Positions 10,001 to 17,600 of a stretch of 37,982 nucleotides of DNA are shown in pieces. The stretch spans positions 1 to 37,982 of the forward strand of contig DATJQF010000126.1 of NCBI GenBank assembly GCA_035505995.1, in the 5' to 3' direction. This stretch comes from DATJQF01 sp035505995. Lineage in GTDB: Bacteria > Bacteroidota > Bacteroidia > Bacteroidales > FEN-979. Each line of letters opens with the position of its first letter. Position 1 is the stretch's first letter. The notes beneath the pieces are model-generated. The model made no database searches and was not told where the DNA came from. It saw nothing but the letters and a program-made list of their open reading frames with translations. A program made the translations under genes and the position numbers.

Positions 10001-11342
10001 GCAGCTTCCTGGCGCTTTCCACCTTCTCAAAATCCTCCCCGGAAACCATGAAGAACGGGGAGCCCTTCAGGTAGTCGGTCACGAGGTTGATGTTCCTCAC
10101 CTTGACGGTATCGGCCGGGGTGGGCATGATCACTTGGAACAGGTTATTGGCATTGTTGCTGGGGTAGCCGTTGCCGGTGCCGTGGAAGAGACGGGTGTTG
10201 TAAGGAGTATATTCCCCGAGGTCCTGGAAGGCCACGATGTTACGGTTGTCGGTCACGGCGGCCCCTACGTTGGTCACCCATACTTCCATCTTCACGATGT
10301 TCACGTTGGAGGTGACGACCGGAAGGGTCTTCAGCGAGCCTTTATAATGGCTCCGGAAATACTGCGCGATGAAAAAATGGCGGTTCTCTTCATATTCGTC
10401 CGCATGGATGGAAAAATTGGTCGTCTGGGCATTCCCCTGGACATTGATGGTCTTGGTCTCGCTTTTCTGCTGGGAATAGATCGCGGTGACGGTGACCCGT
10501 CCGAACCGCAGCTTGGCCTTGATCCCGAAGAGGCTCTCGTTGCCCTTGATCAGGGTGCTGTTCAGCGGCAGGTTGACGTCCCCTCCTTCGATCAGCTGGA
10601 TGATGTCGTCTTCCTTGCCCTCGTATTTCAGCTTCAGCTTGTTCTCAAAATCGAAGGTCGCTTCGCTGTTGTAGCTGGTCTTGAATTCGATCTTATCGCC
10701 GATCTTGGCGATGACGTTCATCTGGATCTTCTCGTTGAAATCGAAATTGGTCTGCCGCCGCTGCTGGGTGTTCAGCATCGGATCGTCCCGCCGGTTCGAC
10801 ACCAGCCCGAAGGTGATCTCCGCCGAACCCTGGGGGCGGATATCGACGGTATTGTTGCCGAAGATGGTCTCAAATACCTTTCCCCCGATATGGATCTTCG
10901 GGATGATCCCCTTGTTGTTATCGATGGAGGCCGCTTCCGCCCGCTCCCTCCAGTAATTCTTCAGCATGGTCTGCATGTCTTCATCCTGGTACTCATCAAA
11001 GCTGAGGGTGGTGGGAATGCGGTAGGTCAGCGTACCGATCTTGTAAACATACACATACTGCCGGGTCACCGGGTCATACTCCACCGTGACGTTCAGGTTG
11101 GAGGGGTTCTTCAGGTACATGTTGCTGGTTCCCTGGCCGCCGGGCAGGGTATTCTCCTCGGAGAACGGGTAGCGGAGGGTGGTATCCCCTTTAACATTGG
11201 TATCGGGGGGCAACGGGAAAAGGAAAGGGAACGGGAATACCGTTGCCGCCCCGGCAGGAATATGGATCAGACATCCCCGGATGAGGAGCAACAGTATAAT
11301 GATGAGCGGGTAGCGGTATGATTGTAACCTGTCCCTTACCAA
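4062..11342 (-). CDS. sprA: SprA, outer-membrane translocon of the type IX secretion system
   Basis: SprA (Sov in Porphyromonas) is the giant outer-membrane beta-barrel through which T9SS cargo leaves the cell; it is also needed for gliding in Flavobacterium. The 2426-residue length is close to the family norm (about 2,400). Recognisable stretches include SYIDDFEGARSTIDLKNVG, GIKAKLRFGRVTVTAIYSQQ and VEDINKDNTLSETERYYQY. A hydrophobic N-terminus (about residues 12-33, ending PAGAA) acts as signal peptide, and the protein ends in an aromatic/aliphatic strand (LTLRFTLAQ) typical of barrel proteins. There is no in-frame ATG before the signal peptide and a stop codon lies directly upstream, so TTG at 11342 is the likely start. 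It lies 61 nt after ruvA on the same strand. No frameshift or internal stop is seen. The large frames on the opposite strand are shadows. Confidence 0.97.
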   Translation of the reverse strand: MVRDRLQSYRYPLIIILLLLIRGCLIHIPAGAATVFPFPFLFPLPPDTNVKGDTTLRYPFSEENTLPGGQGTSNMYLKNPSNLNVTVEYDPVTRQYVYVYKIGTLTYRIPTTLSFDEYQDEDMQTMLKNYWRERAEAASIDNNKGIIPKIHIGGKVFETIFGNNTVDIRPQGSAEITFGLVSNRRDDPMLNTQQRRQTNFDFNEKIQMNVIAKIGDKIEFKTSYNSEATFDFENKLKLKYEGKEDDIIQLIEGGDVNLPLNSTLIKGNESLFGIKAKLRFGRVTVTAIYSQQKSETKTINVQGNAQTTNFSIHADEYEENRHFFIAQYFRSHYKGSLKTLPVVTSNVNIVKMEVWVTNVGAAVTDNRNIVAFQDLGEYTPYNTRLFHGTGNGYPSNNANNLFQVIMPTPADTVKVRNINLVTDYLKGSPFFMVSGEDFEKVESARKLLPSEYSYNPKLGFISLNTALNPDQVLGVAFQYQVVGDTTIYQVGEFSDQGINVPKCLIVKLLKSTSLNTRLPMWNLMMKNVYSLGAYQIQQQDFTLNILYSGNKNGVPTAYIAEGRISGVPLLRVLSLDNLDQQGNPPSDGMFDFIDNAVLNGGTIQASNGRIYFPVLEPFGKDLRDSIFDPMDPTGSMAIADKYCFDSLYTMTKTMAKQYTEKNKFTLDGFFKSSTGSEISLNALNVPQGSVKVTAGGVLLTENVDYTVDYTLGRVRIINQGLLNSGTPIQISLESTQMFNIQTKRLMGAHFDYKINKDFIIGGTILNLNERPLTQKVNYGDEPISNTVWGLNLSYRNQSRLITRLVDLLPLISTKAPSNVAVDAEFAQFIPGHSKSIGQTGTSYIDDFEGARSTIDLKNVGTWFLASTPQGQVGASMFPEGAPGTGLAYGFNRAKLAWYVIDPLFYDRNTNLIPPNVNNNELSNNYVRQVWETEVFPNKEPLNGVPVNLAVLNLAYYPYNVGPYNFDVSPGPFSAGLSSDGTLASPESRWGGIMRKMETTDFDATNIQYIEFWMMDPFSYDSTISGDLYFNLGDISEDILRDGRKSYENGLPTSSAVTNVDTTIWGRVPSLQSLVDAFDNDPNARPYQDVGYDGLMDADERTFFDTTYLERIKAAFGQNSNAYTNALQDPSSDDYHYFRGTDYDNNSQFSSILERYKKFNGPDGNSPSSANNPESYPTLATTLPNVEDINKDNTLSETERYYQYVVHLRPEMMKTGQNYITNVYHATGIQLANGSKGDVRWYQFKIPVRSPDKVVGNISDFTSIRFMRMFFKGFNKSVVCRFATMELSRGEWRKYTYDLLSPGEYIPDDNENQTAFDIATVSIEENGSKQPIPYVLPPGIERETNWGSTNQQQFNEQSMVLKVCNLIDGDARAAYKTCQFDFRQFKRLKMFVHAEQSIASQSIKNGDLTVFIRIGSDFTENYYEYEIPLTFTPWGTKASQPDLIWPEANSFDISLERLVNVKYDRIVAMAQSGNTASLSTPYVEYDGKNKITVIGSPTISDVKAVMIGVRNPKKGVNSPDDDGQAKCAEIWVDELRLTDFNKEGGVAATARISADLADFGRIQLSGSYSSAGWGTIEQSQTERQLESITSLGFDTDLELGKFFPEKSGVRIPMHFDYSMVVNTPKYDPLNPDILYKNVLKAFPSKTQKDSVRNTREDYTQRKNFNFINIRKDRTKDKKIHVYDIENFTVSYAYSEIFHRDIDVAYDLSKKYTGGIGYNYAAVPKNIVPFQNNKYLNKHRSLRLIRDFNFYYLPKSFSFRTDMDREYNERMLRNKSSGIVPMATYYNKIWNWTRLYDLKWDLAKSIKVTFLANENAYVNEPPGKIDTRSEKDQVWGQIFSFGTMNNYNQKFNITYDLPFSKIFILDWINISAGYEGIYHWTATPISVQAQFGNTIENGNTKVLNGGFSFLSLYNKIPYLKRINSTDITSQKKGGQKGEPMKKDDQLPKQPNAKADSLQAKKSGFNFGKFLLDGTLRLLMCVRKASFSYTQGNGTALPGFTPVPNALGNDWSQNAPGLGFIFGDQKDVRNRAIYEHWMTLDTLQNNAYMNKFNENLTINVSIEPFRDFKIEVNAVRTYSFMHSEYFRADENGSFAHEAYSPTDAGSFTMSYIMIGTSFSKDNADNTSPLFETMKNYRLQVAHRYAAENPWSTSIVDSTGYPYGYGPTDQEVLTTAFLASYTGRNPDKISLKPFPTIPLPNWRITYDGLMKIKGMKKIFRTLTLSHAYLCTYTVGSFVSNIQYKEADGYPTVVDNAGNFIPKEQFSVISVTEQFNPLIKVDMSWVNSLLTNLEWRRSRNISFSFVNNQMTEVSSNEFVVGLGYRFKNVRLSFISLGAAGRKSKYANDLNLKLDFSLRRNKTVLRRLEDDVNQISAGQQVMSIDFTADYNLSQRFSIRFYFDKVINSPYISNQYRTSNTKGGLTLRFTLAQ

Positions 11343-11403
11343 TTAATATCTTGTTGGTTTTTGTTGCAAAGCAAAAACATCAAACAGGAAATGCCTTTCC
11401 CAC

Positions 11404-11988
11404 TCACAAGATCTTCAGGGCATTCCTGATCAACTGTTCAACTGACAAAGCGGCCCCTTCCGCTTCAAGAATTTTACTCAACGCCTTCTCGGCTACCGTT
11501 TTGGGAAAACCGAGAATGATCAATCCTGATAACGCTTCTTCCTTCTTTGTATTGTGCTCGGGAGCCATTTTTTCGAACGGGATCAGGTCACGGGAAAGTT
11601 TGTCTTTGAGGTCCACGATAATGCGCTGGGCGGTCTTCTGCCCTATCCCTTTCACGCTCTGCAGCAACCGCGAATCGCCCTGAACGATCGCACGGGCGGT
11701 TTCATCCGGCGAAAGGGCGGAAAGGATCATCCGGGCGGTACCCGCCCCCACCCCCGAAACGCTGATGAGCTGGCGGAAAAGTTCCCGCTCCTCTTCATCG
11801 GCAAATCCGTACAGGACATGGGAATCTTCCTTGACGATCAGGTGGGTGAACAGCTTGCAATGGCTGTCCTCCTTCAGCAAGGTGTAGGTGTGAAGGGAAA
11901 TGTTCAGGATATATCCGATCCCATTGACCTCCACTACGGCATAGGCGGGGTTTTTCTCCACCAGGTGCCCTTTGATGAACTCATACAT
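11404..11988 (-). CDS. ruvA: Holliday junction branch migration protein RuvA
   Basis: RuvA binds the four-way junction and loads the RuvB motor during recombinational repair in the cytoplasm. The 194-residue length is normal. The N-terminal OB-fold domain begins MYEFIKGHLVEKNPAYAVVEV. Two helix-hairpin-helix motifs follow: LISVSGVGAGTARMIL (about 74-89) and LQSVKGIGQKTAQRIIVDLK (about 109-128). Domain III, which contacts RuvB, is at about 147-194 (ALSGLIILGFPKTVAEKAL). The ATG at 11988 gives the usual start. It is 25 nt downstream of a thioredoxin-fold gene and 61 nt upstream of sprA, all on one strand, so shared transcription is plausible. RuvB and RuvC are not in the window. Confidence 0.97.
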   Translation of the reverse strand: MYEFIKGHLVEKNPAYAVVEVNGIGYILNISLHTYTLLKEDSHCKLFTHLIVKEDSHVLYGFADEEERELFRQLISVSGVGAGTARMILSALSPDETARAIVQGDSRLLQSVKGIGQKTAQRIIVDLKDKLSRDLIPFEKMAPEHNTKKEEALSGLIILGFPKTVAEKALSKILEAEGAALSVEQLIRNALKIL

Positions 11989-12013
11989 GCGTATGCGGGT
12001 TTAGTATCAAGAA

Positions 12014-13387
12014 TCAAAGCAACTTGTTCTCCTTCAGCACTTCCTCCAGCTCCCGGTAGGATACCGGCTTGGCGATGATCTTCTTCTGGCGGTCAAGCAG
12101 CAGCATGGTCGGCGTGGCATAGATGTTATATTCGTTTGCCGACGGGGAATCGAATCCTTTCAGATCGGAGACATTGATCCATTTCAGCTTCTGGTCCCGG
12201 ATGAATTTCGTCCATTCGGCCCGGCTGGTATCCAGGGAAACCGCGTAGACCTCATACCTGCGGTTCTTCTGTCCGTCGTAGATCTCCTTCACTCTGGGAA
12301 GCATCTCCGCGCAGTGGCCGCATTCGCTCGACCAGAACAGGACCAGGGTATAGTCCGTCCCGAGCGAGGAGAGCTTTACCGGCTTCCCCTTTGGATCCGT
12401 TGATTCGATCTCGGGGGCCGTTTTTCCCACCGCGATCTTCTTGAAGTTGTCGAGCTTCTTCTGGAGGGTGGTCTTGCGCGCCTGATCCTCGCAGGCAAAG
12501 GGATCCTGGAAATTATCGGCAATGTAGGTCAGTACGTCGTCGAAATGGTATTTGTCGAACCCTCCCACCACATAGTCGAGGATGAATTTGTAGATATCCG
12601 GGTTCACCACGGCTGCGCCCAGCATGACCGTGACCGCCTTGATGAATTCCGACTCCAGCTGCTTTTGCGGCAGCCGGTTGTTACTGTAGAGGGTCAGGTA
12701 GTTGATCACCTTATTCGACCAGGCATTGCTGTTGAGCAACAGGGTATCCTGGAAATCCACCTGGTCGAAGAAATGCATCTTCAGGTAGTTGATCCGGTCT
12801 TCGTCTTTCAGCGTGGCCGGCAGGAAAGGGTTCCGGTACAGCTTCACGATCCGCATGGCAAAGCTTCCCGGGTATCTGGCCCACAGGGAATCGAAGATCC
12901 GGTCCCGGTCCTTCTGGACCAGCTCATATTGCCGGCAGGCCAGCCGGTAAAAGTCATCTGTCTCCGGATAGTAGTCGACCACCGGGGCCAGCACCTGCAG
13001 CTTCTGCTGGACATTCCGGTCGTTGCGGATAAAGAAATAATAGATCCGGTTCTCCGTGGACGACGAGAACACGGCACTGTCGGAAGGGTTCGCCGCATCG
13101 GTCCGGAATACGACCTCTTCCTGGTTCAGGATCACATCCAGGTTCTGATTCTTTCCAAAAGTCAGGCGGTACAGGCCGATATGCCAGGCCGGGTTGAGGG
13201 GGATCCGGAAACGGCCCGAGGAGTCGGTCCTCGCGGAATCGAGGGTCGTCAGCCTTTCTCCGTAATATTTTGACAGGTAGACCTTGCCGGCTCCCAGTCC
13301 GTCGATCGTCCCCGACAGGACATGAGCTTCCTGCCCGAAGGCAAGCAGCGACGCGGCCAGCAGCGGGATCAGCAGCAGCTTTTTCAT
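12014..13387 (-). CDS. Exported TlpA-like thioredoxin-fold protein with DUF4369-type N-terminus (CGHC)
   Basis: The protein has 457 residues, with a signal peptide (MKKLLLIPLLAASLLAFGQ). About residues 22-110 form a beta domain of the DUF4369 kind (LSGTIDGLGAGKVYLSKYYG). A helical middle region follows at about 120-310. The C-terminal thioredoxin/AhpC-TSA-like domain spans about 315-457, with the redox pair Cys356-Gly-His-Cys359 in FWSSECGHCAEM and the cis-proline region YATPTMLLLD. It is expected to act as a thiol-disulfide reductase in the periplasm; its partner is unknown. It lies 14 nt downstream of a second protein of the same architecture. The CGHC motif resembles oxidising PDI-type sites more than the CGPC of its neighbour, so the pair may differ in redox potential. 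Confidence 0.9.
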   Translation of the reverse strand: MKKLLLIPLLAASLLAFGQEAHVLSGTIDGLGAGKVYLSKYYGERLTTLDSARTDSSGRFRIPLNPAWHIGLYRLTFGKNQNLDVILNQEEVVFRTDAANPSDSAVFSSSTENRIYYFFIRNDRNVQQKLQVLAPVVDYYPETDDFYRLACRQYELVQKDRDRIFDSLWARYPGSFAMRIVKLYRNPFLPATLKDEDRINYLKMHFFDQVDFQDTLLLNSNAWSNKVINYLTLYSNNRLPQKQLESEFIKAVTVMLGAAVVNPDIYKFILDYVVGGFDKYHFDDVLTYIADNFQDPFACEDQARKTTLQKKLDNFKKIAVGKTAPEIESTDPKGKPVKLSSLGTDYTLVLFWSSECGHCAEMLPRVKEIYDGQKNRRYEVYAVSLDTSRAEWTKFIRDQKLKWINVSDLKGFDSPSANEYNIYATPTMLLLDRQKKIIAKPVSYRELEEVLKENKLL

Positions 13388-13401
13388 GGAAAACGGAATA
13401 T

Positions 13402-14526
13402 TTATTTTTTTCGGGCGATGGCTTTGGATGGAGCGCCCAGCACTTCGGCCAGCTTTTTATCCAGCGCGTCGCCTCTCAGGTCGCGGGCGATGATCTTCTG
13501 GTCCTTATCGAGCAGGAAGTTCGACGGTATCGACATGATCCCATACTGCTTCGCCACCAGGTTGAACCATCCCTTAAGGTCGGAAACCTGGTTCCACACC
13601 AGCCCGTCCTTGTTGATCGCCTTGGTCCATTTGCCGTGATCGGTATCCAGGGAGACCCCCAGGACATCAAAGCCCTTATCCTTATAGGCATGGTACGCTT
13701 TCACCACATTCGGGTTCTCGGCACGGCAGGGTCCGCACCAGGAGGCCCAGAAATCGACCAGGATCACCTTTCCCCTGAAGGAGGAGAGGGTGATGGGCTT
13801 GCCGGTGGTGTCGCCCTGGGTGAAGTCGGGTGCGATCTGTCCGACCTCCGTATGCCGGAGGACATCGACCCGGTTCCTTACGTTCTGGGTATACTTGGAG
13901 CCGTTCAGGTTGGTATCGAGGGCCGCCGTGAAAGTTTCCAGTTCTCCCAGGTCGTACCAGTAAGCATAGCGCATGACCAGGTAAGGGGAAACCACACTAT
14001 GGGAATGGGACTTGGCGAAATCCAGCACCAGGTACTTTTTCTGCCCGTCGAGGACCTCGGCGATCGAATCGGCTTTTTTCATATTCATCGTGTCGCCGTT
14101 GTTCATGTATTGACGGTACGCCTTGTTGAGCGAATCCATCTTTTTGTTCAGGGGCTCGATCCGGGACTTGAATTCAGCATAGGTATCCTGGGCGGGCGAC
14201 CCCTTGATGACCGATTGGTCGATGCTGTCGGCGTACAGGGTCACGTCGATTTTTGCATCCTGGACGAAAATACTAAGCTCCAGTTGCCTGGAGGGGATTT
14301 CGATGAAGCACATTTCGGGGGAAGCCATGGTTCCTTTCAGGGTAAAGCTGCCTTTATCCAGCCGCGTCGAATCCAGGGTGACCCATTTTTCCACCCCGGA
14401 GGTCGACAGCTTGATCCAGCCGGTATCGACTCCTTTTACGGTCCCCTTGATGACAAATTCGCCGGCCTTTCTCCCGCAGGAGGCTATGACGGCCGACAAC
14501 AACACGAGAAACAATATTTTTTTCAT
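13402..14526 (-). CDS. Lipoprotein TlpA-like thioredoxin-fold reductase with DUF4369-type N-terminus (CGPC)
   Basis: The protein has 374 residues from the ATG at 14526. A longer frame to a TTG at 14550 is unlikely because that codon overlaps a perfect -7 promoter box. The N-terminus MKKILFLVLLSAVIASCGRK carries a lipobox, so Cys17 is the likely acylated residue. A DUF4369-type beta domain lies at about 23-120 and helices at about 130-230. The thioredoxin domain spans about 235-360, with Cys264-Gly-Pro-Cys267 in VDFWASWCGPCRAEN and a cis-proline loop (GIMSIPSNFLLDKDQ). It probably reduces envelope disulfides and is anchored to a membrane. It is the first gene of a minus-strand run and shares a divergent intergenic region with the GH38 gene. 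Confidence 0.92.
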   Translation of the reverse strand: MKKILFLVLLSAVIASCGRKAGEFVIKGTVKGVDTGWIKLSTSGVEKWVTLDSTRLDKGSFTLKGTMASPEMCFIEIPSRQLELSIFVQDAKIDVTLYADSIDQSVIKGSPAQDTYAEFKSRIEPLNKKMDSLNKAYRQYMNNGDTMNMKKADSIAEVLDGQKKYLVLDFAKSHSHSVVSPYLVMRYAYWYDLGELETFTAALDTNLNGSKYTQNVRNRVDVLRHTEVGQIAPDFTQGDTTGKPITLSSFRGKVILVDFWASWCGPCRAENPNVVKAYHAYKDKGFDVLGVSLDTDHGKWTKAINKDGLVWNQVSDLKGWFNLVAKQYGIMSIPSNFLLDKDQKIIARDLRGDALDKKLAEVLGAPSKAIARKK

Positions 14527-14547
14527 GATCCGGATCTTTATGTAAGG

Positions 14548-14555
14548 CAAAGGTA
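14548..14555 (-). promoter_or_regulatory. -7 promoter element TACCTTTG upstream of the TlpA-like lipoprotein gene
   Basis: On the minus strand TACCTTTG matches the Bacteroidota -7 consensus TAnnTTTG at every fixed position. No clear TTTG -33 element is seen at the expected distance. Transcription would start near 14541, giving a leader of about 15 nt before the ATG at 14526. The same octamer recurs upstream of mntH and of the PHP-domain gene. Confidence 0.45.
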
Positions 14556-14583
14556 CTTCTTTTACGTGAATTTATTAATTCCC

Positions 14584-14591
14584 TATTTTTA
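14584..14591 (+). promoter_or_regulatory. Weak -7-like element upstream of the GH38 gene
   Basis: TATTTTTA matches TAnnTTTG at 5 of 6 fixed positions, and TTTA at 14561-14564 lies 19 nt upstream where TTTG is expected. Transcription would start near 14598, 14 nt before the mannosidase ATG. Two mismatches make this tentative. Confidence 0.28.
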
Positions 14592-14611
14592 CGAGGAAAA
14601 TCAGAACGGCC

Positions 14612-17600
14612 ATGATGAAACGGATAAGAACCTTCCTCCTGCCGGCTGCCCTTTTTGCAGCGGTAATAGCTAATTCCCAGACTCTTAACGGGAAATATGA
14701 TCTGAATACCGACCCGGTCCTGTATACGGTCGGGTATGCGCATCTGGATACCCAGTGGAGGTGGGATTATCCCGAAACGATCAATGACTACATCAGGGCG
14801 ACGATGGATGATAATTTCAGATATTTTGAAAAATACAAAGGTTATGTGTTCACCTTTTCGGGGGCCCGGCGCTACCGCATGATGAAGGAATATTACCCGG
14901 CCCGGTACGAGAAGCTGAAGAAATATATCGGCCTCGGACGCTGGAATGTAGGCGGCTCTTCGGTGGACGAGTGCGACGCCAATATCCCGTCGCCCGAGTC
15001 GCTCATCCGGCAGGTCCTTTACGGGAATCAGTATTTCCGGAATGAGTTCGGGAAGGAGAGCATCGATTTCCTGCTCCCCGACTGCTTCGGTTTCCAGGCC
15101 CATGTGCCTTCGGTCCTGGCCTATTGCGGATTGAGTGGTTTCTCGACACAGAAGCTGGAATGGGGATCGGCAGTGGGGATCCCGTTCAACGTGGGGAACT
15201 GGACCGGACCCGATGGTAAAGGAGTGGTTGCCGCCCTCAACGCCACCGATTACGGAGGGGATATCGAATTCCGTCTCGACACCGTGAAGTATTGGGTAGA
15301 CCGGGTGATGGACAACGGGAAAAAATACGGGGTGTATGCCGATTACCGGTATTACGGCACCGGGGATATCGGCGGGGCGCCTTCTGAAACCGCCATTAAG
15401 AATGGCCTGGGCAGCCTGAATAACCCCGACAGCAGGATCCATGTCTATCTCTGTTCCTCCGACCAGCTTTTCCGGGTCCTCACGCCCGACCAGCGCTCGA
15501 GGCTGCCGGTCTATTCCGGCGACCTCCTCCTGACGCAGCATTCGGCCGGGTCCCTGTCCTCGGAAGCCTATATGAAGCGCTGGAACCGGAAGAACGAGCT
15601 GCTGGCCCAACAGGCGGAGCCCCTGGCTGCCGCTGCCGACTGGCTGGGAGGCGAGAAATACCCGTTCCGGACCCTGCACGAAGCCTGGTGGCTGGTCCTG
15701 GGCAGCCAGATGCATGATATCCTGCCCGGGACATGCATCCCGAAAGCCTACGAATATGCCTGGAACGATGAGGTGCTGGGCCTGAACCAGTTTGCCGGCT
15801 GCCTGGAAGATGCAGCGGGTGTGATCATCCGGGCCATGGATACCCGGGTCGCCGGAAAGGCCGTCGTGGTCTATAACCCGGTGGCGGCCGAGCGGGAAGG
15901 CATCGCCGAAGCCGAGATCAGCTACCCGGAAGGGGTTCCGGAGTATGTTAGGGTTTATTCTCCCGACGGGAAGGAAGTTCCTGTCCAGGAGTTGTCCCGG
16001 ACCAAGACTTCCGTCCGGATCATTTTTGTGGCGAAGGTCCCTTCGTTCGGATTGACCTGCTTTGACGTGCAGGGCTCCAAACAGGCTGGAGAGTTCAGCA
16101 CCGGGTTGATTACCGGGAAAAACACCCTGATGAACAATTTCTACCAGGTCACCCTGAACGCCAACGGGGATGTGACCAGCATTTACGACAAAACCCTGAA
16201 TAAGGAGCTCCTGTCGGGCCCGGCCCGGATGGTATTCCAGAAGGAGCACCCCGAATACTGGCCGGCGTGGAACATGGACTGGAAGGACCGCAAGATGCCC
16301 CCCATCGGCTTTGTGGACCAGCAGCCGAAGATCACCCTGGCGGAGAACGGGCCGGTGAGGATCGCCTTTAAGGTTGAACGGCAGGGAAGGAACTCCACTT
16401 TTGTACAGTACATCCGGCTGGCGGCTGGCGAGCAGGGAAAGCGGGTCGAATTCGCCAATACCGTTCAGTGGCAGTCGAAAGGGGTTAGCCTGAAAGCATC
16501 CTTTCCGCTGACGGCTTCCAATGTGAATGCCACCTATAACCTCGGGCTTGGCACCATCGAGCGTTCCACCAATAATGAAAAGAAATATGAAGTGCCTTCC
16601 CGGGAGTGGTTCGACCTGACCGATAAATCCGGGAATTTCGGCGTGACCCTCCTGGAGGATTGCAAGTTCGGGTCGGACAAGCCCGACGATAAAACGCTCC
16701 GGCTGACGCTGCTTTATACTCCCACCACCAACTTCTATCACGACCAGGCGACACAGGACTGGGGCACGCACGAATTTACCTATGCCCTGTACGGCCACAA
16801 GGGCGACTGGCGCACGGGCCGGTCCGAATGGCAGGGGCGCTACCTGAACCAGCCTCTTATTGCTTTCCAGGCACGCTCCCATTCCGGCTCCCTGGGAAAG
16901 ACCTTTTCGTTCGTAAAGGTCAATACGCTCCAGGCGGATATCCGGGCGGTGAAAAAAACGGAGGACGGGAAAGGGATCCTGGTCAGGGTGCAGGAGCTTT
17001 TCGGGCAGGATGCCGATCCGGTGGAAATATCCATGCCGGTAAAGATCGTTTCCGCCACCGAAGTGGACGGCCAGGAAAGGGAACTCGGCCCTGCCACTGT
17101 AACGAACGGCAAGCTGGTGACGAACCTTACGAAGTTCCAGCTCCGCAGCTTTGTCCTTCATCCCGAAGATCCTGCGGATAAGCTGAGCGAGCCGCAGAAC
17201 ACCCCGCTGGCCCTGGAGTATGACCGGAATGTAGTGAGCAGCGACCAGGACCGGAGCAGGGGAGCCTTTGTCAAAGGCGGATACAGTTACCCGGCCGAGC
17301 TTTTCCCGGAAGAGCTCACCGTGAACGGGGTAAAGTTCACAATGGGAAAGACTACGCCGGGGAAAAACAACGTGGTCACGTGCACCGGGCAGAAGATACC
17401 GCTGCCGAAGACGGGGTTCTATAATAAAGTATATATCCTGGCTGCCGCTGAGAATGACACGACAGCGGTTTTCCGGTTGGGCGAGCTCAAAAAGACGATC
17501 CGGGTGGAATCCTATACCGGGAAGATCGGCCAGTTCGACAAGCGCATCTGGGACAAGCTGGGCAGGGTGAAGGACCTGGAGCCGGGCTTTATCAAGCGCG

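Noticed and set aside
3993..11321. Long plus-strand frames of 743, 492 and 395 codons opposite sprA
   Set aside because: They lie antisense to an unambiguous SprA, have charged, repetitive compositions without domain features, and follow from the codon bias of the GC-rich gene.
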